Source: an uncultured Candidatus Melainabacteria bacterium (GTDB lineage: Bacteria; Cyanobacteriota; Vampirovibrionia; Gastranaerophilales; Gastranaerophilaceae). Taken from it: DNA of 30,377 bases. The DNA is taken from contig CAKUUG010000021.1 of NCBI GenBank assembly GCA_934692665.1, positions 1-30,377 on the forward strand, written 5' to 3'. Under the pieces are notes generated by a model, which was given only the letters and a program-made list of their open reading frames with translations, was not told the origin of the DNA and ran no database searches. Position numbers and translations under genes: made by a program. Shown piece after piece: positions 15,811 through 22,540 of this stretch. Within the stretch, counting starts at the first letter, position 1. The number at the start of each line of letters is the position of its first letter.

Positions 15811-16803
15811 TTATTTAACCTTTACTTTTGGAACTACGCTCATACCTGATACTACATTGTATTCGTTTTTGTCAATTTTTTCGTCAAAAACGATTTTAAC
15901 AGGTATTCTTTGTACGATTTTTACAAATGAGCCAACAGCATTTTCCGGAGGGAAAAGACTAGACTTCGCACCGGAAGCTCTTTGAATAGAATCTATATGA
16001 CCTTTGAATTTTTTATTCGGAAATGCGTCGATTTTAATAGTTACCGGTTGTCCTTTTTTCATTTTTCCGACTTGATTTTCTTTGAAGTTGGCAACTATCC
16101 AAACTTCATCAGGAACGATTGCAAACAGTGGGCCGCCTGTAGAAACATAAGCACCTTTTTCGATTCGGCGGTTAGTAATTGTACCTGAATTTGGTGCAAT
16201 TACATTTGTGTATTCAAGGTTAAGTTTTGCTTGTTTCATTGTTGCTTCAAGAGATTTCAAATCAGCATCAGCAACATTTGAACCTTGTGAAAATATATTT
16301 TCTTTTGCTTGTGTTTGACGAGCAAGAGCTTCGTCATATTTTGTTTTTGCGTTGTCTAGAGTTTGTTTTGACACAGCACCATCTTTGTATAAAGCAGTAT
16401 ATCTGTCTAAATCAGTTTTTGCCAACTTTATTGCAGAATCAGAAGCATTTAATACAGCTTTTGCATTTTTTTGGTTAAGAATTGCTTTTTCGTAGTCTGC
16501 TTTTGCTTTGTTATATTTTTCTATGTAAACTTCATCATCGATTTTTGCAACCAAATCACCTTGTTTTACTTCCATATTGTCTTTTACATAACTTTCTACA
16601 ATATGACCTGCAACTTTTGGTGTTACCTGAATAATATCAGCTTCTACATAAGCATCGTCTGTAGATTCAAAGAAGCTTTCATGGTAAAAATAAACACCCA
16701 CCAAAATGCCAACAATAATTGCCAAAGGAATTAATATTTTTCTCTTTTTGGGTCTGTGTTCATTTGTTTCATTATTGGTATTGTTTTTATTTTCTTCTGA
16801 CAT
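15811..16803 (-). CDS. emrA: periplasmic adaptor of the efflux pump (EmrA/HlyD family)
   Basis: A 330-residue membrane fusion protein that links the inner-membrane pump to the outer-membrane channel. It has a charged N-terminus, one membrane helix (about 25-42: ILIPLAIIVGILVGVYFY), the family motif TDDAYVEADIIQVTPKVAG (about 49-67), a lipoyl half, a long coiled-coil hairpin (about 95-190), the second lipoyl half (NVIAPNSGTITNRRIEKGAYV) and a beta-barrel (WIVANFKENQVGKMKKGQPV). It lies 8 bases after marR and 1 base before emrB. Confidence 0.93.
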   Translation of the reverse strand: MSEENKNNTNNETNEHRPKKRKILIPLAIIVGILVGVYFYHESFFESTDDAYVEADIIQVTPKVAGHIVESYVKDNMEVKQGDLVAKIDDEVYIEKYNKAKADYEKAILNQKNAKAVLNASDSAIKLAKTDLDRYTALYKDGAVSKQTLDNAKTKYDEALARQTQAKENIFSQGSNVADADLKSLEATMKQAKLNLEYTNVIAPNSGTITNRRIEKGAYVSTGGPLFAIVPDEVWIVANFKENQVGKMKKGQPVTIKIDAFPNKKFKGHIDSIQRASGAKSSLFPPENAVGSFVKIVQRIPVKIVFDEKIDKNEYNVVSGMSVVPKVKVK

Positions 16804-16811
16804 ATTTGCTC

Positions 16812-17288
16812 CTATATATTTACTTTTACAACTTTTTCAACTACTTTTCTAAATTCTTTTAAAGTTTCTTTTGCTTGTTCTAGAGTTTTTCTATCGATTT
16901 CGTCATAAACTCTGTTTATGGTCGGCAAAATAATTTCCATAATTTCTTCACAAAGTTTTCTACCTTTTTCGGTAATAGTTAAGATTTTTACGGGGCGTTT
17001 GTGTTTTTCGCAGATATTTATGTTTATATAGCCTTTTTTTTCTAAAGTATTTGCGATTTTTCCAGTGTTTGCTCTATCTTTTACAAGAAGCCTTGCCAAG
17101 TCTCTTTGGCAACAATCTTTTGTATCGGAAATAATTGATAAAGCAAGATGTTCTGTTGCACTAATCCCTAAATTCAATTCTTTAAAAAATTGTTCAAAAA
17201 GTAAATTGAAATATCTTGAATTAGAATTAAGCTGATAAAACAGCGAATCTTCGTATTTTGTTTCCATTTGGGTTGTATTTTTATTCAT
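16812..17288 (-). CDS. MarR-family transcriptional regulator of the efflux locus
   Basis: A 158-residue winged-helix repressor. The DNA-binding part is at about residues 45-110: LGISATEHLALSIISDTKDC, CQRDLARLLVKDRANTGKIA (recognition helix), LEKKGYI and the wing with KHKRPVKILTITEKGRKL. Flanking helices form the dimer domain. It is first in the marR-emrA-emrB operon and divergent from the tolC-type gene, with an 18-base palindrome between the two promoters. It probably represses both units and releases on binding a small ligand. C59 and C60 (D-C-C-Q) lie beside the DNA-binding helix and might sense oxidation; that is speculation. Confidence 0.92.
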   Translation of the reverse strand: MNKNTTQMETKYEDSLFYQLNSNSRYFNLLFEQFFKELNLGISATEHLALSIISDTKDCCQRDLARLLVKDRANTGKIANTLEKKGYININICEKHKRPVKILTITEKGRKLCEEIMEIILPTINRVYDEIDRKTLEQAKETLKEFRKVVEKVVKVNI

Positions 17289-17308
17289 TTATTTTATTTC
17301 TCGGTTAT

Positions 17309-17337
17309 GTTATATAAATTACATGTTGCATTTGCAA
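17309..17337 (-). promoter_or_regulatory. promoter of marR-emrA-emrB
   Basis: On the minus strand, TTGCAA, exactly 17 bases, TATAAC. The -35 element lies inside the right half of the 18-base palindrome, so a repressor bound there would exclude RNA polymerase. Confidence 0.65.
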
Positions 17338-17340
17338 CAT
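17323..17340. promoter_or_regulatory. 18-base palindromic operator, probably for MarR
   Basis: ATGTTGCA, TT, TGCAACAT: perfect 8-base arms with a 2-base centre. The size fits known MarR-family sites, and it lies between marR and the tolC-type gene, over the -35 elements of both predicted promoters. Binding by this MarR is inferred. Confidence 0.75.
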
Positions 17341-17354
17341 TAATATGCTAACAT
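17326..17354 (+). promoter_or_regulatory. promoter of the tolC-type gene
   Basis: TTGCAT, 17 bases, TAACAT. The -35 lies within the palindrome. The predicted leader is about 40 bases and ends in TTGGAGAAG before the ATG. Confidence 0.5.
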
Positions 17355-17402
17355 TTTATTATTAAAAATGCAATAGTAAAATATATTTTTTTTGGAGAAG
17401 TA

Positions 17403-18797
17403 ATGAAAAAGTTTCTAGCAACAACGTTAATATCGACTTTTGTATTAGCAAATGCAATTTCCCCTGTTTTTGCAATTACAGAAAATCAAGACAAAACGAT
17501 TCAAAAACAATCGAAATTATTCAAAAACAAAAAAGTTGAAAACCAAGCAAATATTCTGGATTATATAAATTATGACTGGTGGAAAAAACAAAACGACCCA
17601 ATTTTGGAAAAATATATTGCAACAGCATTAGAAAAAAATAACGACATAAAAATTGCAGCTTTAAATATTGAGCTTGCAAAACAGAATGTGACTATGACAA
17701 GAGCCGGTCAACTTCCAACTTTGTCTTTTAGTCCGACACCATTTTTAGCAAAAATTCCAGGAGAAACAAAGTCTATGGGTTCTTTTGCACTTCCGATTAT
17801 TGCAAATTATGAACTTGATTTGTTTGGCAAAAATTGGGACAAAACAAAATCATCTAAAAAAATACTGGAAGGAAAAATCTTCCAAACCCAAACTTCAGAC
17901 ATTGCTGTCGTTTCGATGGTCGGAGCAACATATTATAATATTGTAAAACTGGATGAAATTATTAATATACAAGAAAAATTAGTTAAAGAAAGAACTGAAA
18001 TATACCGTCTTATGAAAATTTCAAACAAAGAAGGTATAACATCAACTTCTGATTTGATTTTGTCTGAAAAAAATTATGTCTTGGCACAAAATGATTTATT
18101 AGATTACAAAAAATCACGCCAAAATGCACTCAATGCTTTAGCTGTATTGATTGGCGACAGTGCAGAAAACTCAAAAGACTATGAAAGAATTTCATATAAA
18201 GAATTAAAAGAAAATTTCAATATACCAAATGAAATTTCATCTGAAATAATCACGAATCGCCCTGATTACAAATCTCTTGAAAAACAATTGCAAGCTGCAA
18301 GCATCGATATTCGTGTAGCAAAAAAAGAATTTTTACCGACAATCAATATATTAGGGCTTCTTGCTTTTGTTGCACAATCATCAGGTGGTGGAATGGGTTG
18401 GAATAATGCATTTTCGCTCGTTGGCGGAAGTGCAAATCTGCCTATATTTACAGGTTTTCAACGAATAGCAAATCTAAAAATTTCAAAAGCAAAATACCAA
18501 ACTTTGCTTGAAAACTATCAAAAAACAAACCTTGTTGCTATTCAAGAAATAAACGATTCATTGTACAATTTGAAATCTAATAATGAAAAATTCAAAAACA
18601 ATCAAAAAGCCTTGTCGATTCAAAAGAAAGATTTTGAGCTTACAAAAGCAAAGTACAATCAAGGTGTTATTTCAAAATTGGATATGCTGCAACAATTTGA
18701 AACATTGTTATATATTGAACAATTGACTGCAACATCTAAGATGGATTGTTACATAGATAAGATTAGTTTGTATAAAACAACCGGTGCAAAAATATAA
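17403..18797 (+). CDS. outer-membrane efflux channel, TolC/OprM family
   Basis: A 464-residue outer-membrane efflux protein. The signal peptide covers residues 1-24 (ends SPVFA, cut before I-T-E-N). There is no lipobox cysteine, so it is not a NodT-type lipoprotein. Two OEP repeats follow: the first with NNDIKIAALNIELAKQNV and ANYELDLFGKNWDK, the second with NRPDYKSLEKQLQAASIDIRVAKKEFLPTIN-type sequence near residues 283-313 and YNQGVISKLDMLQQFETLL near 420. These long helices form the periplasmic tunnel. GGAGAAG lies just before the start. It is divergent from marR-emrA-emrB and should supply the outer-membrane part of that pump. Confidence 0.92.
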   Translation: MKKFLATTLISTFVLANAISPVFAITENQDKTIQKQSKLFKNKKVENQANILDYINYDWWKKQNDPILEKYIATALEKNNDIKIAALNIELAKQNVTMTRAGQLPTLSFSPTPFLAKIPGETKSMGSFALPIIANYELDLFGKNWDKTKSSKKILEGKIFQTQTSDIAVVSMVGATYYNIVKLDEIINIQEKLVKERTEIYRLMKISNKEGITSTSDLILSEKNYVLAQNDLLDYKKSRQNALNALAVLIGDSAENSKDYERISYKELKENFNIPNEISSEIITNRPDYKSLEKQLQAASIDIRVAKKEFLPTINILGLLAFVAQSSGGGMGWNNAFSLVGGSANLPIFTGFQRIANLKISKAKYQTLLENYQKTNLVAIQEINDSLYNLKSNNEKFKNNQKALSIQKKDFELTKAKYNQGVISKLDMLQQFETLLYIEQLTATSKMDCYIDKISLYKTTGAKI

Positions 18798-18834
18798 TAT
18801 TAAAAAAGCGAGAAAATTCTCGCTTTTTTAATAT
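18797..18834. terminator. two-way terminator between the tolC-type gene and prepilin module 3
   Basis: A perfect 17-base stem (AAAAAAGCGAGA core) with a 4-base AAAT loop. The T run of one arm and the A run of the other mean it can end transcription from both sides. It occupies the whole gap between the two convergent genes and touches both stop codons. Confidence 0.9.
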
Positions 18835-19640
18835 CAATTTTCTCCTTGAATACTTTTTTCAAGCCACTCATCAGCTCTAGCACCTGTCATAATCTTTCCA
18901 TCAACCCTAATTCCATAACCAAAAGGGTCTTCGCCTTTATTTATTCCATCAATATCGATACAGAAAAATTTAAAGTAATCAGGTGATTCTACATAATCTG
19001 AATCTGATTTCTTTTGGAAATACAAATCTGCTTTATCAAATAAACATCTTTCATCATCGCCATTGTATCTAGGCCCCCAACATACTCCAAATGTTGCAGC
19101 AGGATTTACCTGGTAGAAAATTATATCATCTGTAGTCACAATTTCTGGACCAACTGCTCCAGCCATATCCAAGCACGTTTGATCAAACCATTTTTTGGCG
19201 TCTGCTTGTGTTTTGTGCCATTGTTTTGTCGGAAAATCATTTACAGCAACAAAAGTATACAAACTATTTTCCGCTGTTTTTGCTGTCGAACAATTTACTT
19301 TTTTAGTTGCAAGAATATCTGAAAAAGTTTTGCAAAAATACTTAACATCGTCATCAGTTCCAAGCGGAATACCTCCGCAATATTCACCGTTATCAAGATG
19401 AAAACTTCCGCGAATAATTGTACCATCTGGCTTTTTGTTTAATTTTCCATCTAAATAATATTTATCAGAATTAATTAATTCAGAAATTGTTTTGTAGAGG
19501 GTGTTATGGGCTTTTTTAAATTTCATAATATTTTCATCAGGTTTAGAATTTATTGCAACAGGAATGATGACAGCTGTGATTATGCCGATGACGGTCAATG
19601 TTATCATAACTTCTGCTAGAGTGAATGCTTTGTTTTTCAT
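18834..19640 (-). CDS. prepilin-like secreted protein, module 3
   Basis: A 268-residue protein with a prepilin leader (M-K-N-K-A then FTLAEVMITLTVIG; Ala before the cut, Glu at position 5). It has the shared SKPDENIMKFKKAHNTLY block (residues 31-48), YFC with a second Cys 14 residues on, a YQVNPAATFG block, and the C-terminus FFCIDIDGI, PFGYGIRVDGKIM, WLEKSIQGEN. The middle (about residues 60-230) is unrelated to the paralogues apart from cysteine positions; there are seven Cys. The ribosome binding site is weak, unlike modules 1 and 2. It is divergent from the XRE gene at 19737, and a strong terminator follows. Probably exported and surface-exposed; role unknown. Confidence 0.8.
   Translation of the reverse strand: MKNKAFTLAEVMITLTVIGIITAVIIPVAINSKPDENIMKFKKAHNTLYKTISELINSDKYYLDGKLNKKPDGTIIRGSFHLDNGEYCGGIPLGTDDDVKYFCKTFSDILATKKVNCSTAKTAENSLYTFVAVNDFPTKQWHKTQADAKKWFDQTCLDMAGAVGPEIVTTDDIIFYQVNPAATFGVCWGPRYNGDDERCLFDKADLYFQKKSDSDYVESPDYFKFFCIDIDGINKGEDPFGYGIRVDGKIMTGARADEWLEKSIQGEN
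19504..19549 (-). repeat. 46-base identical repeat, copy in prepilin module 3
   Basis: The reverse complement is identical to 13538-13583. A second shared run of 26 bases near the 3' ends of the two genes encodes part of ADEWLEKS. Being inverted relative to each other, the copies could support inversion of the intervening efflux locus. Confidence 0.85.
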
Positions 19641-19687
19641 AATTTTATATAAACCATTGATTTAATTGAGCTAACAACTTAAATATA

Positions 19688-19726
19688 GCGTATCAGTCTA
19701 TAAAAATAATAAGCGTATTAGTCTAT
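19688..19726. promoter_or_regulatory. tandem 14-base direct repeats, candidate operators of module 3
   Basis: GCGTATCAGTCTAT at 19688-19701 and GCGTATTAGTCTAT at 19713-19726: 13 of 14 bases match, spaced 25 bases apart (start to start). They lie between the prepilin and XRE genes. The second copy overlaps a TATATT that could be the -10 of the XRE gene, and the first overlaps TATAAA. Binding by the adjacent XRE protein is inferred. Confidence 0.6.
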
Positions 19727-19736
19727 ATTGTCAACT

Positions 19737-19955
19737 ATGAATACAAAAATACTAGAGAATTTAGGCAAAAAATTAAGAGAAATAAGAAAAGATAAAGGTT
19801 TAACCCAAGAACAATTGGCAGAAAAGGTTTCTATCCATCCGACTTATGTTGGCAAGTTGGAAAGCGGAAAAAACAATGTATCAATTAAAATGCTCTTTAA
19901 AATTTCAAGAGCATTAAAAGTAAAATTGTCTGATATTTTTGAATTTGATAAATAA
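19737..19955 (+). CDS. XRE-family helix-turn-helix regulator, module 3
   Basis: A 72-residue protein that is almost only a Cro/C1 helix-turn-helix: LGKKLREIRKDKGLTQEQLA, EKVSIHPTYVGKLESGKNNV, then MLFKISRALKVKLSDIFEF. I start at the ATG; an in-frame TTG three codons earlier is the alternative. No ribosome binding site is visible and TATATT lies 7 bases upstream, so the message may be leaderless. It is divergent from the module 3 prepilin gene across two direct repeats. The stop abuts the stop of the convergent UPF0210 gene with no room for a terminator. Confidence 0.88.
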   Translation: MNTKILENLGKKLREIRKDKGLTQEQLAEKVSIHPTYVGKLESGKNNVSIKMLFKISRALKVKLSDIFEFDK

Positions 19956-21323
19956 CTAATTGTTTAAACTATGCAAAGGTGCAGGAATTCTACCGCCTCT
20001 GTTTACAAAATTTTCTGATGAAAAATTGTTTACTTTCATAATTGGAGCAGTACCCAACAAACCGCCAAATTCCGCTTCTTGCCCTACTGTTTTTCCAATA
20101 ACCGGAATAATGCGAACTGCGGTTGTTTTTTTGTTTATCATTCCTATTGCCATTTCATCTGCAATTATACCTGCGATTGTGGAATTTGGAGTATTTCCGG
20201 GGATTGCTATCATATCCAATCCAACAGAACAAACACTTGTCATTGCTTCTAATTTGTCTATTGTAAGAGAACCTAATCTAGCTGCTTCTATCATGCCTGC
20301 ATCTTCTGAAACAGGAATAAAAGCTCCCGACAATCCGCCAACAAAACCCGATGCCATAATGCCGCCTTTTTTGACTGCATCATTCAACATAGCAAGGGCA
20401 AGAGTTGTCCCATGGGCACCTGCTTGTTCAAGTCCCATTGCTTTAAAAATTTCTGCAACGCTATCGCCTTGAGCCGGAGTGGGGGCGAGTGACAAATCTA
20501 TTATCCCGAACGGAACACCGAGTTTTTTTGCCAATTTGTTTCCGATTAATTCGCCTGCAACAGTGATTTTGAAAGCCATTCTTTTAATTGTTTCGGCTAC
20601 TTTTCCAAAATCAGCATTTTTATCTAATTCACATATTGCAGAAGAAACAACCCCAGGGCCTGATACACCAATGTTCAAAGCACATTCGGCTTCATTTATT
20701 CCACAAAATGCACCTGCCATAAAAGGATTGTCTGTAACAGCATTGCAGAAACAAACAAACTTTGCAGCACCGATTGAATCGTTGTCTTTTGTAAGTTCAG
20801 CCGTTTTTTTAATGACTTCAGCTGTTTTTAATACAGCATCCATATTTATTCCGGCTTTTGAAGTTCCCAAATTAACAGACGAACACAATTTGCTTGTAGA
20901 AGCCAGAGCCTCAGGTATTTGTTCAAAAAATCTTTCATCGCCTTTGGTAAAGCCTTTATCAACCAATGCAGAAAAACCGCCTATAAAATCAACACCGACT
21001 TCTTTGCCTGCTTTATCTATCATTTGTGCAAGATAGACATAATCTACATTGTCGCAGCTTTCTCCAATCAAAGAAATAGGCGTTAGCGCAATTCTTTTGT
21101 TTACAATTGGAATTGAATATTCGTCTTCAAATGTATTTGCATATTTAACCAAATTTGAAGCATATTTAAGGATTTTGTCGTAAATTTTTACTGCTGTTTT
21201 TTTGGTATCTGTTGTGCAACAATCTCTCAAGCTCAACGATAGAGTCGTTGTTCTGATATCAAGATGATGTATTTTTATCATTCTTATTGTTTCAAGAATG
21301 TTTTGTTGATTAAATGTTGTCAT
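19956..21323 (-). CDS. UPF0210 (DUF711/PFL-like) family protein
   Basis: A 455-residue protein of the UPF0210 family, whose structure resembles pyruvate formate-lyase without the glycyl radical; its biochemical role is not established. Recognisable segments are IRTTTLSLSLRDC (about residues 23-35), GVDFIGGFSALVDKG, SSVNLGTSKAGINMDAV, NPFMAGAFCGI, IDLSLAPTPAQGDSVAEI, GGLSGAFIPVSED and VCSVGLDMIAIPGNTP. It lies 8 bases after the ACT-domain gene, the usual partner (UPF0237), and the pair probably works together in sensing or handling a small ligand, perhaps an amino acid. That last point is inference. Confidence 0.92.
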   Translation of the reverse strand: MTTFNQQNILETIRMIKIHHLDIRTTTLSLSLRDCCTTDTKKTAVKIYDKILKYASNLVKYANTFEDEYSIPIVNKRIALTPISLIGESCDNVDYVYLAQMIDKAGKEVGVDFIGGFSALVDKGFTKGDERFFEQIPEALASTSKLCSSVNLGTSKAGINMDAVLKTAEVIKKTAELTKDNDSIGAAKFVCFCNAVTDNPFMAGAFCGINEAECALNIGVSGPGVVSSAICELDKNADFGKVAETIKRMAFKITVAGELIGNKLAKKLGVPFGIIDLSLAPTPAQGDSVAEIFKAMGLEQAGAHGTTLALAMLNDAVKKGGIMASGFVGGLSGAFIPVSEDAGMIEAARLGSLTIDKLEAMTSVCSVGLDMIAIPGNTPNSTIAGIIADEMAIGMINKKTTAVRIIPVIGKTVGQEAEFGGLLGTAPIMKVNNFSSENFVNRGGRIPAPLHSLNN

Positions 21324-21331
21324 TTTGTTCC

Positions 21332-21637
21332 TTAAATTGTGTGCATTTTGTCAAAAATATCTTTTTTTTGCACCCAAATTTCCATTCCTAATTCATTTGC
21401 TAAAGATGTCATTTTGTCTTTAAATTCTTTAAAAGTGATTTTTAGATTTTTTATATCACCCAACATCATCATAACAAAGCTATCTTGCATAATTGTTTGT
21501 TTAATGTCTTCTATATTTACATTATATTGAGCAAGACAGTTAGAGACACTCGCTACTATACCAACTTTATCTTTTCCTGTTACAGTGATAATAATTTGGT
21601 TTTGTATCTCTTCTTCTTTTGACTTTTTTTGTAACAT
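21332..21637 (-). CDS. ACT-domain protein, UPF0237 family
   Basis: A 101-residue protein with one ACT domain at about residues 14-90 (IIITVTGKDKVGIVASVSNC, then YNVNIEDIKQTIMQDSFVMM). ACT domains bind amino acids or similar effectors. UPF0237 genes sit next to UPF0210 in many bacteria, as here. The start codon immediately follows the stop of the 65-residue gene upstream, so the two are likely co-translated. Confidence 0.92.
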   Translation of the reverse strand: MLQKKSKEEEIQNQIIITVTGKDKVGIVASVSNCLAQYNVNIEDIKQTIMQDSFVMMMLGDIKNLKITFKEFKDKMTSLANELGMEIWVQKKDIFDKMHTI

Positions 21638-21835
21638 TTATTTCACATCTTTCTTAACGACAATCAAATTGTTCATAATTTTCATCGCAACTGTTGGGAA
21701 AACAACATTTTTTAATCCGTCAGCAACAGATACTACGCTGCCTGCTTTTAAAGTAACTTCTTCACCTTTGTACATAAAAGTATAGTCAGTATCTCTGTCT
21801 GATCTGATTGTAATTTTGTTTTCTTCTCTTGTCAT
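21638..21835 (-). CDS. small protein of unknown function (65 residues)
   Basis: I do not recognise the family. It is probably real: AAGGAAAGAG lies just before the ATG, and it fits between deoC (12-base gap) and the ACT-domain gene (no gap) in the same direction. The sequence alternates hydrophobic and polar residues (YTFMYKGEEVTLKAGSVVSV, then NNLIVVKKD at the end), suggesting a small beta-sheet domain. It has no signal peptide or membrane segment and no cysteine. It may be a subunit or modulator of the UPF0210/ACT pair; this rests only on position. Confidence 0.7.
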   Translation of the reverse strand: MTREENKITIRSDRDTDYTFMYKGEEVTLKAGSVVSVADGLKNVVFPTVAMKIMNNLIVVKKDVK

Positions 21836-21848
21836 TTCTCTTTCCTTT

Positions 21849-22499
21849 TTAGTTATTCATTATCTCAACACCGCTCGATGCACCCAAACGTACAGCACCT
21901 GCATTAATAAGATTGATTGCTTGCGAGTAGTTTTTTATTCCTCCGCTCGCTTTGACCTCTAATCCATAAGGGTGTACTGTTTTGTACATCAATTTTACAT
22001 CTTCGACTTTTGCCCCAACACCGTTTTTTACAAAGCCTGTCGAAGTTTTTACAAAATTTGCACCCGCTTCTATTGAACAGTTGGATGCAATTATTATTTC
22101 TTCTTTCGTCAATAAATCAGTTTCTATAATTACTTTTAGATTGTGATTTTTGCAAATTTCTTTAGTGCGTTTTATGTCATTGGTTACTGTTTTATAGTTT
22201 TTGTTTTTCAATTCAGCCAAATTTATCACTGTATCAATCTCATCAGCACCATCGTCGAGTGCTTTTTCTGTCTGAAACAGAACGGTTTCTATTGTATTTG
22301 CACTAAGAGGAAAGTTTACAACAGTAACTACTTTTGTATTTTTATCTTGTAAAAGATTTTTTGCAAACTTAACATAATTTGGATTAATGCAAACACCCAA
22401 AAATTCATATTCTATCGCTTCTTTTATTAATTTTTTGATATCTTCGTCATTTGCTTGAGGTTTTAGCAAAGTGTGTTCAATATAGTTATTTATTTTCAT
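21849..22499 (-). CDS. deoC: deoxyribose-phosphate aldolase
   Basis: DeoC (216 residues) splits 2-deoxyribose 5-phosphate into glyceraldehyde 3-phosphate and acetaldehyde in nucleoside breakdown. Catalytic residues are in place: Schiff-base lysine K151 in NFVKTSTGF, K183 in EVKASGGI, and D89 in ADEIDTVIN. The start is IEHTLLKPQA-like, as usual. It lies 41 bases after the dehydrogenase gene and 13 before the small unknown gene. No other nucleoside-catabolism gene is near. Confidence 0.94.
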   Translation of the reverse strand: MKINNYIEHTLLKPQANDEDIKKLIKEAIEYEFLGVCINPNYVKFAKNLLQDKNTKVVTVVNFPLSANTIETVLFQTEKALDDGADEIDTVINLAELKNKNYKTVTNDIKRTKEICKNHNLKVIIETDLLTKEEIIIASNCSIEAGANFVKTSTGFVKNGVGAKVEDVKLMYKTVHPYGLEVKASGGIKNYSQAINLINAGAVRLGASSGVEIMNN

Positions 22500-22540
22500 A
22501 AAGTAATTATATCAAAAAATAAAATAAAATAATTAGTTTG

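Noticed and set aside
19960..21036. Two long plus-strand ORFs opposite the UPF0210 gene
   Set aside because: The minus-strand product is a clear family member over its full length; the plus-strand frames are Pro/Ser/Ala-rich shadows without start signals.
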